This document shows positions 26,093 to 37,238 of a DNA stretch of 64,000 nucleotides, one piece after another. The notes beneath the pieces were generated by a model. The model had not been told where the DNA came from. It was given only the letters and a program-made list of their open reading frames with translations, and ran no database searches. Position 1 is the stretch's first letter. Every line of letters starts with the position of its first letter. The stretch is from Gandjariella thermophila (GTDB taxonomy: Bacteria; Actinomycetota; Actinomycetes; Mycobacteriales; Pseudonocardiaceae), in assembly GCF_005405885.1 (NCBI RefSeq), contig NZ_BJFL01000006.1, positions 62,001 through 126,000 on the forward strand, given 5' to 3'. The translations under genes were made by a program, and so were the position numbers.

Positions 26093-27841
26093 GTGTACCT
26101 GTGCCTCGCCATCGCGGCCGTCGGGGTTTCCGCCGCGATGATCGCGCCGGGGACGCTGCGCCTCACCGCACCCGTCGAACCGTTTCCGAACGCCACCCGG
26201 CTGGCCGGCAACGGGCTCGCCATGGTTGCCGCGTTCTTCGTGCACTGCCTGCTCAGCCATACCGTGTTGGCGCCGGGAAGGGTGTCGCGGGCGATCCGCC
26301 GGCAGGCCGGGATCCTGCTGGCCGCGCTGGCGGCGATGACCGTGCTGCTGGCCAGCGCACCGCTGCCCGCGTCCAGCCCCGACTTCGTCGCCGCGTACGC
26401 CGGCGATCCGCACGTGCTCGGCTATGTCCTGCTGTTCTGCGGGTACGTCGGCTTCGCCGCGGGCCAGTTCATTCGCCTGATCCACGACTACATCCGGCTG
26501 TCCGACCGCCCGTGGCTGCGGCGCGGCCTCACTGTCGTGCAAATCGGCGCCGGGTTCTGCGTGTGCTGGGCCATCGCCAAGTGCACGGCCGCCGTCGTCG
26601 TGTACCTCACCGGGCGCCCGCTGGCGGTGGAGAACCCGGTCTCGGCGAACCTCTCCGCCGCCTGTATCGGCCTGGTCGCGATCGGAAGCACCATGCCGAC
26701 CTGGGGGCCGGTCGCCGCGGCTCCCCTCCGCTGGCTCCGGCACCACCGCGCCTACCGGGTGCTGCACCCGCTGTGGGCGGCCCTGCGTGATGCCATTCCG
26801 GAGATCACGCAGGCCGCCGGCGAGTCAGACACCGACCAGCCGCGCGACATCGGATGGCGCCTCGCGCGCCGCGTCATCGAGATCCGCGACGGCCTGCTGC
26901 TGCTCGCCCCGTACCGCGACCCGTCGACCGGTGCGGCGGCCCGGCCGGAGAACCACGGTCGCCGGCCCGACCCCGCCGCCGCTGCCGAGGCAGCCGAGAT
27001 CGCCGCGGCGCTGCGAGCCCGGCGGGCCGGTGCCGCCCCGGCGGTCGCGGTGCCGCGGCCACCCGAACACCAGGCCGAGGACCTGGCGGCGGAGACCGCG
27101 TGGCTGCGGCGAGTCGCGCGTGCGTACCGTCGTCACCTGCTCTCCGACCATGACCGTGTCCCGCAAGGGGGAAGGAGTCCCGTGAGCAGCGCTGAACCCG
27201 TCGTCGGGCACGACCGCGAACCGGACGGCCCTGGCGCGGCCGAGCCTCCGGCGCGGCGCACCGCGCCGGACGTGCTCGCCCGGGTGATCACGGAGGTGCT
27301 CGCCCCGTGGGTGATCGTGCTGGTGCTGCCGCTGGCCGTCGCCTGGCGGGCGACCCACTCCCCAGGCGGCATGATCGCCTGGGGACTGCTGGTGTCGGTC
27401 ACCAGCAGCATCCTCCCGATGGGGGTCATCGTGTGGGGAGCCCGAACGGGCCGGTGGGACGGGCACCACGTGCGTAACCGCGACGGCCGCCTGGTGCCCT
27501 TCCTGGCACTGATCGTCTCCAGCACGGTGGGGCTGGCGCTGCTGTTCGTGCTGGGCGCCCCGTGGTTACTCACCGCCCTCGACATCAGCATGCTGACCTC
27601 GCTGTTCGTCACCGGCGCGATCACCGCCAGGTGGAAGATCAGCATGCACGCGGCGGTCGCCGCCGGGGCGGTCGTGGTCCTCGCCGTGACGTACACGCCG
27701 ATCATGTGGGCGCTCGCGCCGCTGGTCGCCGCGATCTCCTGGTCACGCGTGCGCGTCCGGGACCACACCACGGCCCAGGTCGTCGTGGGTGCGATCGTGG
27801 GCGCCGCCGTCGGCGGCAGCCTCTACGCGGCGCTGATCTGA
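26093..27841 (+). CDS. MAB_1171c-like membrane protein fused to PAP2-like domain
   Basis: The protein has 582 residues if read as one frame. Residues 1-230 have about seven hydrophobic segments starting VYLCLAIAAVGVSAA, followed by a cytoplasmic part ending ETAWLRRVARAY, matching MAB_1171c-type putative transporters. From about 364 a separate domain begins with five to six membrane segments and PAP2-like residues (ISMHAAV, SRVRVRDHTTAQ) in which the last conserved Asp is Gln. A GTG at 27182 with AAGGAG upstream opens the second domain in the same frame, so two products from one frame are possible. The N-terminal start GTG 26093 has a weak ribosome site. Confidence 0.75.
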   Translation: MYLCLAIAAVGVSAAMIAPGTLRLTAPVEPFPNATRLAGNGLAMVAAFFVHCLLSHTVLAPGRVSRAIRRQAGILLAALAAMTVLLASAPLPASSPDFVAAYAGDPHVLGYVLLFCGYVGFAAGQFIRLIHDYIRLSDRPWLRRGLTVVQIGAGFCVCWAIAKCTAAVVVYLTGRPLAVENPVSANLSAACIGLVAIGSTMPTWGPVAAAPLRWLRHHRAYRVLHPLWAALRDAIPEITQAAGESDTDQPRDIGWRLARRVIEIRDGLLLLAPYRDPSTGAAARPENHGRRPDPAAAAEAAEIAAALRARRAGAAPAVAVPRPPEHQAEDLAAETAWLRRVARAYRRHLLSDHDRVPQGGRSPVSSAEPVVGHDREPDGPGAAEPPARRTAPDVLARVITEVLAPWVIVLVLPLAVAWRATHSPGGMIAWGLLVSVTSSILPMGVIVWGARTGRWDGHHVRNRDGRLVPFLALIVSSTVGLALLFVLGAPWLLTALDISMLTSLFVTGAITARWKISMHAAVAAGAVVVLAVTYTPIMWALAPLVAAISWSRVRVRDHTTAQVVVGAIVGAAVGGSLYAALI

Positions 27842-27928
27842 TCGGCGCTCCGCTGATGATCAGCGGGATGCGGTACCGCCCGCCGTCCGGCTCATCTTCG
27901 GCGAACCGCGCCCGGTTGCGGCGGCGCT

Positions 27929-28597
27929 GTGCTGGACTTGGTGCCCGTGTCGATCCGCAACCTGGTGCCCGCCGGCCTGTTCCTGCTCACCGCGCTCGGC
28001 GCGTGCGGGGTGCCGGCCCAGCCCGACCCCCCGCCCGGCCGCGCCGCCACGCTGTCCCCCGACGTGATCCCCTACGACCAGGTGGAGTTCCGCACCAACC
28101 GGCGGCCGGTCATTCGGCCCGGTCAGGAGTGCCTGGACATCGACGCCCAGCTCGCCGCCCGGCTCGGGCTGTCCGGCGACGACGCGTACCGCAGGCCGAG
28201 CCAGCAGGTCAACGGTGGCTGCTCGTTCCCGGACGAAGACCAGACGGTCGTCGCGGGCGCGACGCAGCCGTTCGGCGAGTTCTGGCGGGCCAACGTCAAG
28301 GACCAGGGCGTGCCCGGCTCGATGTACACCGGGCTGGCCAGCTTCCAGCGGAAGATCCTCGACGGTCGCTACTACGCCGTGGAGTACGTGGGCGGCGACT
28401 ACCCGGAGCCGTACGCGGACCAGTGCGCGCTGGTGGTGGACGTCGGCTCGGTCAACCCGCTGGTCGTGCAGATCGGGCCGTACCGCGGCACCAACGACCT
28501 CGACGCGGTGCGCCGCACCCGGTGTGCCCGCGCCGAGCAGCTCGCGCTGCAGGTGCTCGCAGCGCGGGATCCGGGCGGCGGCAGCCGGGTCGGCTGA
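27929..28597 (+). CDS. Putative lipoprotein, DUF3558-like
   Basis: The protein has 222 residues from GTG 27929 (GTG 27947 is also possible). A signal sequence LVPAGLFLLTALGAC carries lipobox LGAC, placing the anchor Cys near residue 26. The mature domain has Cys residues in GQECLDIDAQ, VNGGCSFPDED, YADQCALVVDV and RRTRCARAEQ, which fit two disulfides, and resembles actinobacterial DUF3558 lipoproteins. Surface protein of unknown role. Confidence 0.75.
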   Translation: MLDLVPVSIRNLVPAGLFLLTALGACGVPAQPDPPPGRAATLSPDVIPYDQVEFRTNRRPVIRPGQECLDIDAQLAARLGLSGDDAYRRPSQQVNGGCSFPDEDQTVVAGATQPFGEFWRANVKDQGVPGSMYTGLASFQRKILDGRYYAVEYVGGDYPEPYADQCALVVDVGSVNPLVVQIGPYRGTNDLDAVRRTRCARAEQLALQVLAARDPGGGSRVG

Positions 28598-29599
28598 TCA
28601 CCGGGCGTCGCGTCCGCGCAGGGACAGCACGCCGAGGGTCAGCACGCCGGCCAGCAGCAGCGTGCCGGTCAGCACCGGCAACGCGTCAGACCGCGTGCCC
28701 GCCAGCAGGTTCAGCAGCCCGAACGGGTCCAGGAACCACACCACCGGCCACGGCTCGAAGCGGAACGCGAGCAGCACGGTCACCACGTAGTACACGGTGA
28801 TCCCCGCGGTCGGGTTGGGCAGCAGCAACGCCACCGCCAGGCACACCAGCAGGCTCAGCAGGTTCCCCACCGCGATCACCGCGAGCACCCAGCCGATCCG
28901 CTGGTTGAGGTAGAGCTGGAAGCCGGACTGGCCGATGTGCGACACCGCCACCGGGTAGAACACGCCGAACTCGGCGGCGGTGAGCGTCAACCAGACCACG
29001 CCGAGCGCCCCGGCCTGCGCGGCCGCGTAGCGCAGCCGGGACGGCTGGAGCAGCAGGGTGAGCTGAACGCTGCGGTAGTGCCACTCCCCGCCGATCACCT
29101 TGATGACCGTGGCGTGTACCAGCATCCCGCCGAACTCGGCGCCCACCACCGCGCCGAGCACCTGCTGCGCCGCGGTCGCCGGCGCACTGGCGACGGTGAG
29201 CAGCCCGAACAGGGTGACGCCGGCCAGGTACAGCGGAGCCAGGGCGAGCATGATCCGGTCGGACACGGTGCCGAACAGCTTGCGCAGCTCCACGGCGACC
29301 AGCGCGGGGAACGGCACGCGGCGGTCGGCGCGCTGCTGCCACGCCGAGTTGGCCAGCGCCCCGGCCTGTCCGATCGGAGTGTTGACCAGCTCGGGCCGCG
29401 CGCCCGGCGGTAACCCGTAGCTCCAGCCACCCGGCGGCCCGGCCGTCGACTGCTGCGGCGCGGCCGGCACGGCATGGGGTCCGGACGGCACGGCATGCGG
29501 TCCGGTCCCGGCGGGCCACGGCGCGCTCGGGACGGGCTGCGGTCCGGAGACCTGGCCGGGGTACGCCCCGGACGAGATGTCGTGATGCGGGCCGGTCAC
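28598..29599 (-). CDS. ABC transporter permease with Pro/His-rich N-terminal repeats
   Basis: The protein has 333 residues. GTG 29599 overlaps the ATPase stop (GTGA). The first 80 residues contain short repeats such as GPHAVPSGPHAVPAAP and are probably disordered in the cytoplasm. Six hydrophobic segments follow (PLYLAGVTLFGLLTVAS, GVVWLTLTAAEFGVF, VLAVIAVGNLLSLLVCLAVALLL, ITVYYVVTVLLAF, VLTGTLLLAGVLTLGVLSL among them). It is the membrane partner of the ATPase encoded just upstream. Substrate unknown. Confidence 0.85.
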   Translation of the reverse strand: MTGPHHDISSGAYPGQVSGPQPVPSAPWPAGTGPHAVPSGPHAVPAAPQQSTAGPPGGWSYGLPPGARPELVNTPIGQAGALANSAWQQRADRRVPFPALVAVELRKLFGTVSDRIMLALAPLYLAGVTLFGLLTVASAPATAAQQVLGAVVGAEFGGMLVHATVIKVIGGEWHYRSVQLTLLLQPSRLRYAAAQAGALGVVWLTLTAAEFGVFYPVAVSHIGQSGFQLYLNQRIGWVLAVIAVGNLLSLLVCLAVALLLPNPTAGITVYYVVTVLLAFRFEPWPVVWFLDPFGLLNLLAGTRSDALPVLTGTLLLAGVLTLGVLSLRGRDAR

Positions 29600-30486
29600 C
29601 CTGGTGTCCCCTCGGTGAGCTGGAAGAACACGTCCTCCAGGTTGCGTTGCTCCTCGCGCAGGCCAAGCAGCCGGATGCCCGCCTCGAAGGTCACGTCGGA
29701 GACCTGCTCCACGCCGGCGCAGGCGAGCAGGAACCCGTCCGGTCGCGGCTGCACCTCGATGCCGGCCCAGCGCAGCACCTCGGCGAGTTGGTTCATGTCC
29801 TTCGCGCGGACCAGGCAGCGGTCGGTGGTCGAGGTGAGCATGTCCATCGGGCCGTCCGCCACGATCCGCCCACCGTTGATCACCAGCACGCGGTCCGCGG
29901 TCTGGTCCACTTCGGACAGCAGGTGGCTGGACAGCAGCACGGTTCCGCCCCGCGCGGCGTGCATGCGCAGCAGGCCCCGAATGGCCCGGATGCCGTCCGG
30001 GTCCAACCCGTTGATCGGCTCGTCGAGCAGCAGCAGCGGCGGGTCGGCGAGCAACGCGTGCGCCAGCGCGACGCGTTGCCGCAACCCGAGGCTGTAGGTG
30101 GCGATCCGGCGGTTGGCGAACCCGGTCAGGCCGACCATGTCCAGCACCTCGTCCACCCGCCGCGGCGGCAGCCCGGCGAGCCGGGCGGCCATCCGCAGCT
30201 GGCCGCGCCCGGTCCGGCCCGGATGGGTCGCCGAGGCGTCCAGCAGCGCACCCACCGCGTAGCACGGGTTGCGCCACGCGGTGAACGGCCGGCCGCCGAT
30301 TCGGGCCTCACCGGCGGTCGGCACGGTCAGCCCGCAGATCATCCGCAGGGTGGTGGACTTCCCCGCGCCGTTCGGGCCGAGGAACGCGGTCACCGTCCCC
30401 GGCTGCAGGTCGAAGCTCACCTGGTTGACCACCGGTCGGCCGCCGTAGACCTTGGTCAGCCCGCGCACGCTCAGCACGCCGCACAC
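29596..30486 (-). CDS. ABC transporter ATP-binding protein
   Basis: The protein has 296 residues from GTG 30486 (30477 is possible). Walker A LGPNGAGKSTT is near 40, signature YSLGLRQRVALAHALL, Walker B LLLLDEPINGLDPDG and H-loop LLSSHLLSE. The C-terminus fits drug/lantibiotic-immunity type ATPases (BcrA-like). Coupled by a 4-bp overlap to the permease. Confidence 0.92.
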   Translation of the reverse strand: MCGVLSVRGLTKVYGGRPVVNQVSFDLQPGTVTAFLGPNGAGKSTTLRMICGLTVPTAGEARIGGRPFTAWRNPCYAVGALLDASATHPGRTGRGQLRMAARLAGLPPRRVDEVLDMVGLTGFANRRIATYSLGLRQRVALAHALLADPPLLLLDEPINGLDPDGIRAIRGLLRMHAARGGTVLLSSHLLSEVDQTADRVLVINGGRIVADGPMDMLTSTTDRCLVRAKDMNQLAEVLRWAGIEVQPRPDGFLLACAGVEQVSDVTFEAGIRLLGLREEQRNLEDVFFQLTEGTPG

Positions 30487-30533
30487 CGTAACGATCGCGC
30501 GTCCGCCCTCGGGTGAGTTCCGCGGAACGCGGG

Positions 30534-31859
30534 TCAGTGATCCGCGCCGGTGGGCGCGCGATACCGCCAGAAGGCGGGCAGCAGCACGACCGAGAGCACC
30601 ATCAGCAGCACGACCAGCACCCCGCCGCCGGAGGCGGCCCACCGGGTGCCGACCGCGGCCGCCACCGTACCGTGCATCAGGTCCGCCAGCCGTGGGCCGC
30701 CGGCGACCACCACGGTGAAGACACCCTGCATGCGGCCGCGCATCTCGTCCGTGGCGGCGGCCTGCAGGATGGCGTTGCGGAAGACCATGCTGACCATGTC
30801 CGCCGCGCCGCCGACCGCCAGGCAGCCGGCGGCGACCGGCAGCGAGGGCGCGATCCCGAAGCCGACCATGGCCAGGCCCCACGCCACCACCGCCGCGGTC
30901 ACCCCGACTCCGTGCCGGGAGACCCGGGACAGCCAGCCGGAGCACAGCCCGCAGAGCAGCGCGCCCAGCGGGATCGCCGCGTACAGCCAGCCGAGCGCCG
31001 AGCCGCCCCCGGGCGGGTCGCCGAAGCTGCGCTCGGCCATCTCCGGGAACAGCGCCCGTGGCATGCCGGCGACCATGGCGATGACGTCCGCGAGGAACGA
31101 GGCGAGCAGCACGCCGCGGGTGGCGAGGTAGCGGAACCCGTCCGCCACGTCGCGCAGCCCGGCCCGGCGGGGCGCGGAGTCCAGCGGCGGCAGCGGCGGC
31201 AGCCGCCACACCGACCACAGCGCCAGGCACAGCGCCAGCGCGTCCGCGAGGTACAAAGTGGACAGCCCGACGGCGGGCAGCAGCGCGCCGGCCAGTAACG
31301 GCCCGAACACCGCGCCGAAGGTGAACACGGTGGAGCCGAGCGCGGCGGCGGCCGGTAACTGCTCGACCGGTACCAGCCGGGCGATCGACGCGCTGCGGGT
31401 GGGCTGGTTCACCGCGAAGAACGCCTGCTGCAGGCCGAGCAGGGCGAGCACCACCCACACCGAGCCCAGCCCGACCGCGGCCTGCAGCCACAGCAGCGCC
31501 GAGGTCACCGCCAGGCCGGTGTTGGTGACCAGCAACAGCCTGCGCCGGTCCACCGCGTCCGCGACCGCACCGCCCCACACGCCGAACACCAGCAGCGGCA
31601 CCAGCGCGACCGCTCCGGACAGCCCGACGTACCCGGACGAGCCGGTGAGGTCGAACACCTGCTTGGGCACGGCCACCGCGGTGAGTTGGCTGCCGATCGC
31701 GGTGACCGCGGTGGAGGCCCACAGCCGGCGGAACGGCGCGACCCGCAGCGGGCGCGTGTCCAGCACCACCGCGCCGAGCAGCCGGCGCAGCCCGGTGCGG
31801 GTGGGTGGTGCGGTGTGGTCGATGGTCTCGTCCCGCGCCGCCCCACTCCCCGCACTCAC
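30534..31859 (-). CDS. MFS transporter, enterobactin-exporter (EntS)-like
   Basis: The protein has 441 residues and 10-12 membrane helices. Motif ADAVDRRRLLLVTNTGLA (loop 2-3) and RSASIARLVPVEQLPAAAALGSTVF are typical of the EntS/MFS_3 group. The GTG at 31859 lies 8 nt after TACGCT and also has AAGGAA just before it. It is probably an exporter of a small molecule; the substrate is not apparent from neighbours. Confidence 0.88.
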   Translation of the reverse strand: MSAGSGAARDETIDHTAPPTRTGLRRLLGAVVLDTRPLRVAPFRRLWASTAVTAIGSQLTAVAVPKQVFDLTGSSGYVGLSGAVALVPLLVFGVWGGAVADAVDRRRLLLVTNTGLAVTSALLWLQAAVGLGSVWVVLALLGLQQAFFAVNQPTRSASIARLVPVEQLPAAAALGSTVFTFGAVFGPLLAGALLPAVGLSTLYLADALALCLALWSVWRLPPLPPLDSAPRRAGLRDVADGFRYLATRGVLLASFLADVIAMVAGMPRALFPEMAERSFGDPPGGGSALGWLYAAIPLGALLCGLCSGWLSRVSRHGVGVTAAVVAWGLAMVGFGIAPSLPVAAGCLAVGGAADMVSMVFRNAILQAAATDEMRGRMQGVFTVVVAGGPRLADLMHGTVAAAVGTRWAASGGGVLVVLLMVLSVVLLPAFWRYRAPTGADH

Positions 31860-31867
31860 GTTTCCTT

Positions 31868-31873
31868 AGCGTA
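31868..31873 (-). promoter_or_regulatory. Near-leaderless -10 box for the MFS gene
   Basis: Minus-strand TACGCT is followed by 8 nt, including AAGGAA, and the GTG at 31859. Confidence 0.4.
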
Positions 31874-32015
31874 GGGCAACGACCGCCGCTGGCAATCGGT
31901 TTACCGGATGGCCGGCGTCACATGCCGACAATTCACGGGTCGCGCGAGGATCGAACCGTGGGCGGACACCCGGGACGCGGGGCGCGGCTGACCGGCCCAC
32001 CGCTCGAGCTTTGAG

Positions 32016-32675
32016 CTACGGGCCGAGCCGCTCGATCTTCCAGCCGTCCCGGTTGAGCCGGTAGCGCAGCCGGTCGTGCATCCGGTCCTCCCGGCCCTGC
32101 CAGAACTCCACGATCTCCGGGCGGATCCGCCAGCCGCCCCAGTGCGGCGGCACGGGTACTCGCTCCGCGTCGGCGAACTGCCGCTCGATGTTGGCCAGCG
32201 CGGACTCCAGCACGCCCCGGTCCGCCACCACCCGGGACTGCGGCGACGCCCACGCGCCGAGTTGGGAGCCGCGCGGCCGGCTGAACCAGTAGGCCGCCGT
32301 CTCGGCGGGGTCGACCTTCTCCACCGTGCCGCGAATGTTGGCCTGCCGCTGCATGGCGAACCACGGGAAGGTGGCCGCGGCGTACCGGGTGGCCATCAGG
32401 TCGTGGCTCTTCGCCGAGGTGTAGTTGGTGAAGAACACCAGCCCGCGCTCGTCCAGGCCCTTGGCCAGCACGGTCCGGGAGGACGGGTGACCCTGCGGGT
32501 CGGAGGTGGCCAGCACCATCGCGTTCGGCTCGGCCAGACCGAAGTTCGCCGCCTCGTCCAGCCAGCGCTGCAACTGCTCGTACCAGGTGTCCGCCAGTTC
32601 GGATTCGTCCAGCGAGCCGCCCTCGTAGGAGGCCCGCATCTTCGGCAGTTCGAGCGCGATGTCCGACCTCGCCAT
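32016..32675 (-). CDS. pdxH: Pyridoxine/pyridoxamine 5'-phosphate oxidase
   Basis: The protein has 219 residues; GGGAAGG precedes ATG 32675. Motifs: MRASYEGGSLDESELADTWYEQ, NAMVLATSDPQGHPSSRTVLAKG (FMN contacts), FFTNYTSAKSHDL, WFSRPRGSQLGAWASPQS, PPHWGGWRIRPEIVEFWQGREDRMHDR and the C-terminal WKIERLGP, essentially the full family pattern. It oxidises PNP or PMP to PLP with FMN. PLP is the cofactor of SerC, encoded 2 kb away in the same neighbourhood. Confidence 0.97.
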   Translation of the reverse strand: MARSDIALELPKMRASYEGGSLDESELADTWYEQLQRWLDEAANFGLAEPNAMVLATSDPQGHPSSRTVLAKGLDERGLVFFTNYTSAKSHDLMATRYAAATFPWFAMQRQANIRGTVEKVDPAETAAYWFSRPRGSQLGAWASPQSRVVADRGVLESALANIERQFADAERVPVPPHWGGWRIRPEIVEFWQGREDRMHDRLRYRLNRDGWKIERLGP

Positions 32676-33159
32676 ACCGATCACCTTCCCCGGACGAGCA
32701 GTGGTAAACGCCGTGTCGGTGGACCGTACGGCCTGGCAGCGACCGGCGAAACCACCTCCCCAGTGATGCCCGACACCCAGGAAATGACGGTGCGTACGAA
32801 AACGTCAACGGAATCCATTCCGAGAACAATTCAGAATCCCGCTTCGGGCGTTCCGCATCGCGGCGGCCGTCACGGCATCGTCCTGCGCCACCGGTGGTGC
32901 GCGGATCGATGCCTTCGCCGCACGCGGCCCAGCCCGGGTGCGCGGCGGCCTCGGGCAGCGCCCGCCGCCTTCCGCGTGCCGAACCACCGGGCGGCGGCCG
33001 ACGCTGAATCGTGACCAGTCGTGACGCACGCCACCGCGCCCGGACGATTGCCGAGGCGCCCGCTTCCGGGGGATCGTTGCGGCGGCCGTTCCGGGTTGCC
33101 GCACCGCCACCCGCCGCCGGCCGGAACAATGGAGTCGGAGCACCGGAAAAGGGGCGTAG
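32676..33159. other. Intergenic region between pdxH and the second citrate synthase
   Basis: These 484 bp separate divergent genes. An AT-richer core at about 32780-32840 may hold promoters. Open frames here lack normal codon bias; no repeat family or clear hairpin was recognised. Confidence 0.5.
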
Positions 33160-35707
<2,548 letters not shown>

Positions 35708-35881
35708 CCGGCCCCGGCACCCCCCGCGTTTCGGAAGAAGCGCCGAATGGGATGCGGAAGACCCCCGGATGAGGCATGATCGCGGGGTGGATCTCACCAG
35801 GCTCGGCGCGCCTCGCTCGTCAAGTAGGCACGCCGAACTACCGTCCGCACCTGGCGAGGTGAAGTCATCGGGGAGGCCGTG

Positions 35882-36847
35882 ATGCGAGCGCTGCGGGTGG
35901 TCGGGCTCGACGACGACGGGAAGACCGTCATCCTCGAGGACCCGGCACGCGGTGAGCGCTTCACGGTTCCCGCGGACGAGCGGCTGCGCGCGGCCGCCCG
36001 GGGTGACATCACCCGACTTGGCCAGATCGAGGTCGAGCTGGAGAGCCAGATGCGTCCCCGTGAGATCCAGGCGCGTATCCGCGCAGGAGAGTCCGTCGAG
36101 CAGGTGGCCTCGGCCGCCGGCCTGCCCACCAGCCGCGTGGAGCGGTTCGCCTACCCGGTGCTGCTGGAGCGCTCGCGGATGGCGGAGCTGGCGCAGCGCG
36201 CCCACCCGGTCCGCGAGGACGGGCCGGACGTGCAGACCCTCGGTGAGGTGGTGGCGCACGCCTTCGGCCTGCGCGGCCAGGACTACGCCGGGACGAACTG
36301 GGACTCCTGGCGCGGCGAGGACGGCCGCTGGGTGATCCAGCTCCGCTGGCAGGCCGGCCGGTCGGAGAACCGGGCGCACTGGGTGTTCCACCCCGGCGCG
36401 CAGGGCGGCACGGTCACCACGATGGACGACCTGGCCGCCGACCTGATGGACCCGAACCCGAACCGCACGCTGCGCACCGTGCGGCCGGTGACCGAACTCG
36501 CCAAGCAGGCGCTGGCGCTGGAGGCCGCCGAGCACCCGGCGGTGCCGGCCGAGCCGGCCGCCCGGCGTCCCGAGCCGGAGCCGGCGGCACCACCCAAGTC
36601 GCGGAGCAGGGCCAAGTCCAAGGCGACGGCCGAGGCCAGGACGGAGCCGGAGCCGCGGCCCGCCGCGGAGCGCACCAAGCCGGCCGCCGAGCAGCCGCCG
36701 CCGGCCCCCGAGCCGGAGCCGGCCGCGGCCAAGCCGCAGAACAACGGGCGGAAGAGCGAGCCGGCCCCGCGCCGCGGCAAGAAGGGGCACCCCATCGTGC
36801 CGTCCTGGGAGGACGTGCTGCTCGGGGTGCGTTCCCAGCGCGGCTAG
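35882..36847 (+). CDS. sepH: SepH, FtsZ-associated cell division protein
   Basis: The protein has 321 residues. GGGGAGG precedes ATG 35882; GTG 35879 would add one residue. The N-terminal DUF3071 domain shows LRVVGLDDDGKTVILED, DERLRAAARGD, LGQIEVELESQMRPREIQARIRAGES and an H-T-H-like VEQVASAAGLPTSRVERFAYPV. A long Pro/Glu/Ala/Lys-rich linker (about 215-300) ends in the conserved VPSWEDVLLGVR tail. SepH binds and stabilises FtsZ filaments at the septum. Next to serC as in mycobacteria. Confidence 0.94.
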   Translation: MRALRVVGLDDDGKTVILEDPARGERFTVPADERLRAAARGDITRLGQIEVELESQMRPREIQARIRAGESVEQVASAAGLPTSRVERFAYPVLLERSRMAELAQRAHPVREDGPDVQTLGEVVAHAFGLRGQDYAGTNWDSWRGEDGRWVIQLRWQAGRSENRAHWVFHPGAQGGTVTTMDDLAADLMDPNPNRTLRTVRPVTELAKQALALEAAEHPAVPAEPAARRPEPEPAAPPKSRSRAKSKATAEARTEPEPRPAAERTKPAAEQPPPAPEPEPAAAKPQNNGRKSEPAPRRGKKGHPIVPSWEDVLLGVRSQRG

Positions 36848-36859
36848 CCGCCGGGGTTC

Positions 36860-37096
36860 CTAGTAGGCGGGGACGTCGTCCAGCAGGGCGGCGTCCAGGT
36901 CCTCCTCCGCGCACCACGTCTCGGCCTGCTTCCGACTCAACCGGCTGGCGCCGGGCGGCCGACCGCGCCCGGTGCGGATCCACCCGTCGGTGGCGAGCAG
37001 GAAGATCCGCTCGCCGCGCTGGGCGAGCAGCCGGCCGCGGGGAAACGCCATGGTGGGTTCCGATCGCAGGTAGCGCACCGGTTCCGGCTGGCCCAT
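36860..37096 (-). CDS. Small conserved hypothetical protein
   Basis: The protein has 78 residues from ATG 37096; GTG 37117 would add seven. Sequence MGQPEPVRYLRSEPTMAFPR then QRGERIFLLATDGWIRTGRG suggests a small beta-rich fold, followed by an acidic end EEDLDAALLDDVPAY. No known family. It converges on sepH with a 12-bp gap. Confidence 0.65.
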   Translation of the reverse strand: MGQPEPVRYLRSEPTMAFPRGRLLAQRGERIFLLATDGWIRTGRGRPPGASRLSRKQAETWCAEEDLDAALLDDVPAY

Positions 37097-37238
37097 ACCG
37101 CCGATGATGCCGGCCACCCGACCGGTCGCAACCGCTTGACCTCTACCGCACTGGAGCCGGCAGCTTGCCCCCGGGCGAAAACCGGATGCCGACCCGCGGG
37201 CTCGTTTGTACCGTCACTCCTGGTGTGAGGGGGACTTC

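Noticed and set aside
30277-31722. Large minus-strand frame upstream of the ABC ATPase in the MFS region
   Set aside because: It is an alternate frame of the MFS gene; only the part from 30486 encodes the ATPase.
31935-32022. tRNA-like sequence on the minus strand (GTAGCTC then GGTTCGATCC) next to the pdxH stop
   Set aside because: The D-arm and T-loop words are present, but the T-stem, anticodon stem and acceptor stem do not pair. At best a decayed tRNA fragment; tRNAscan-SE would settle it.
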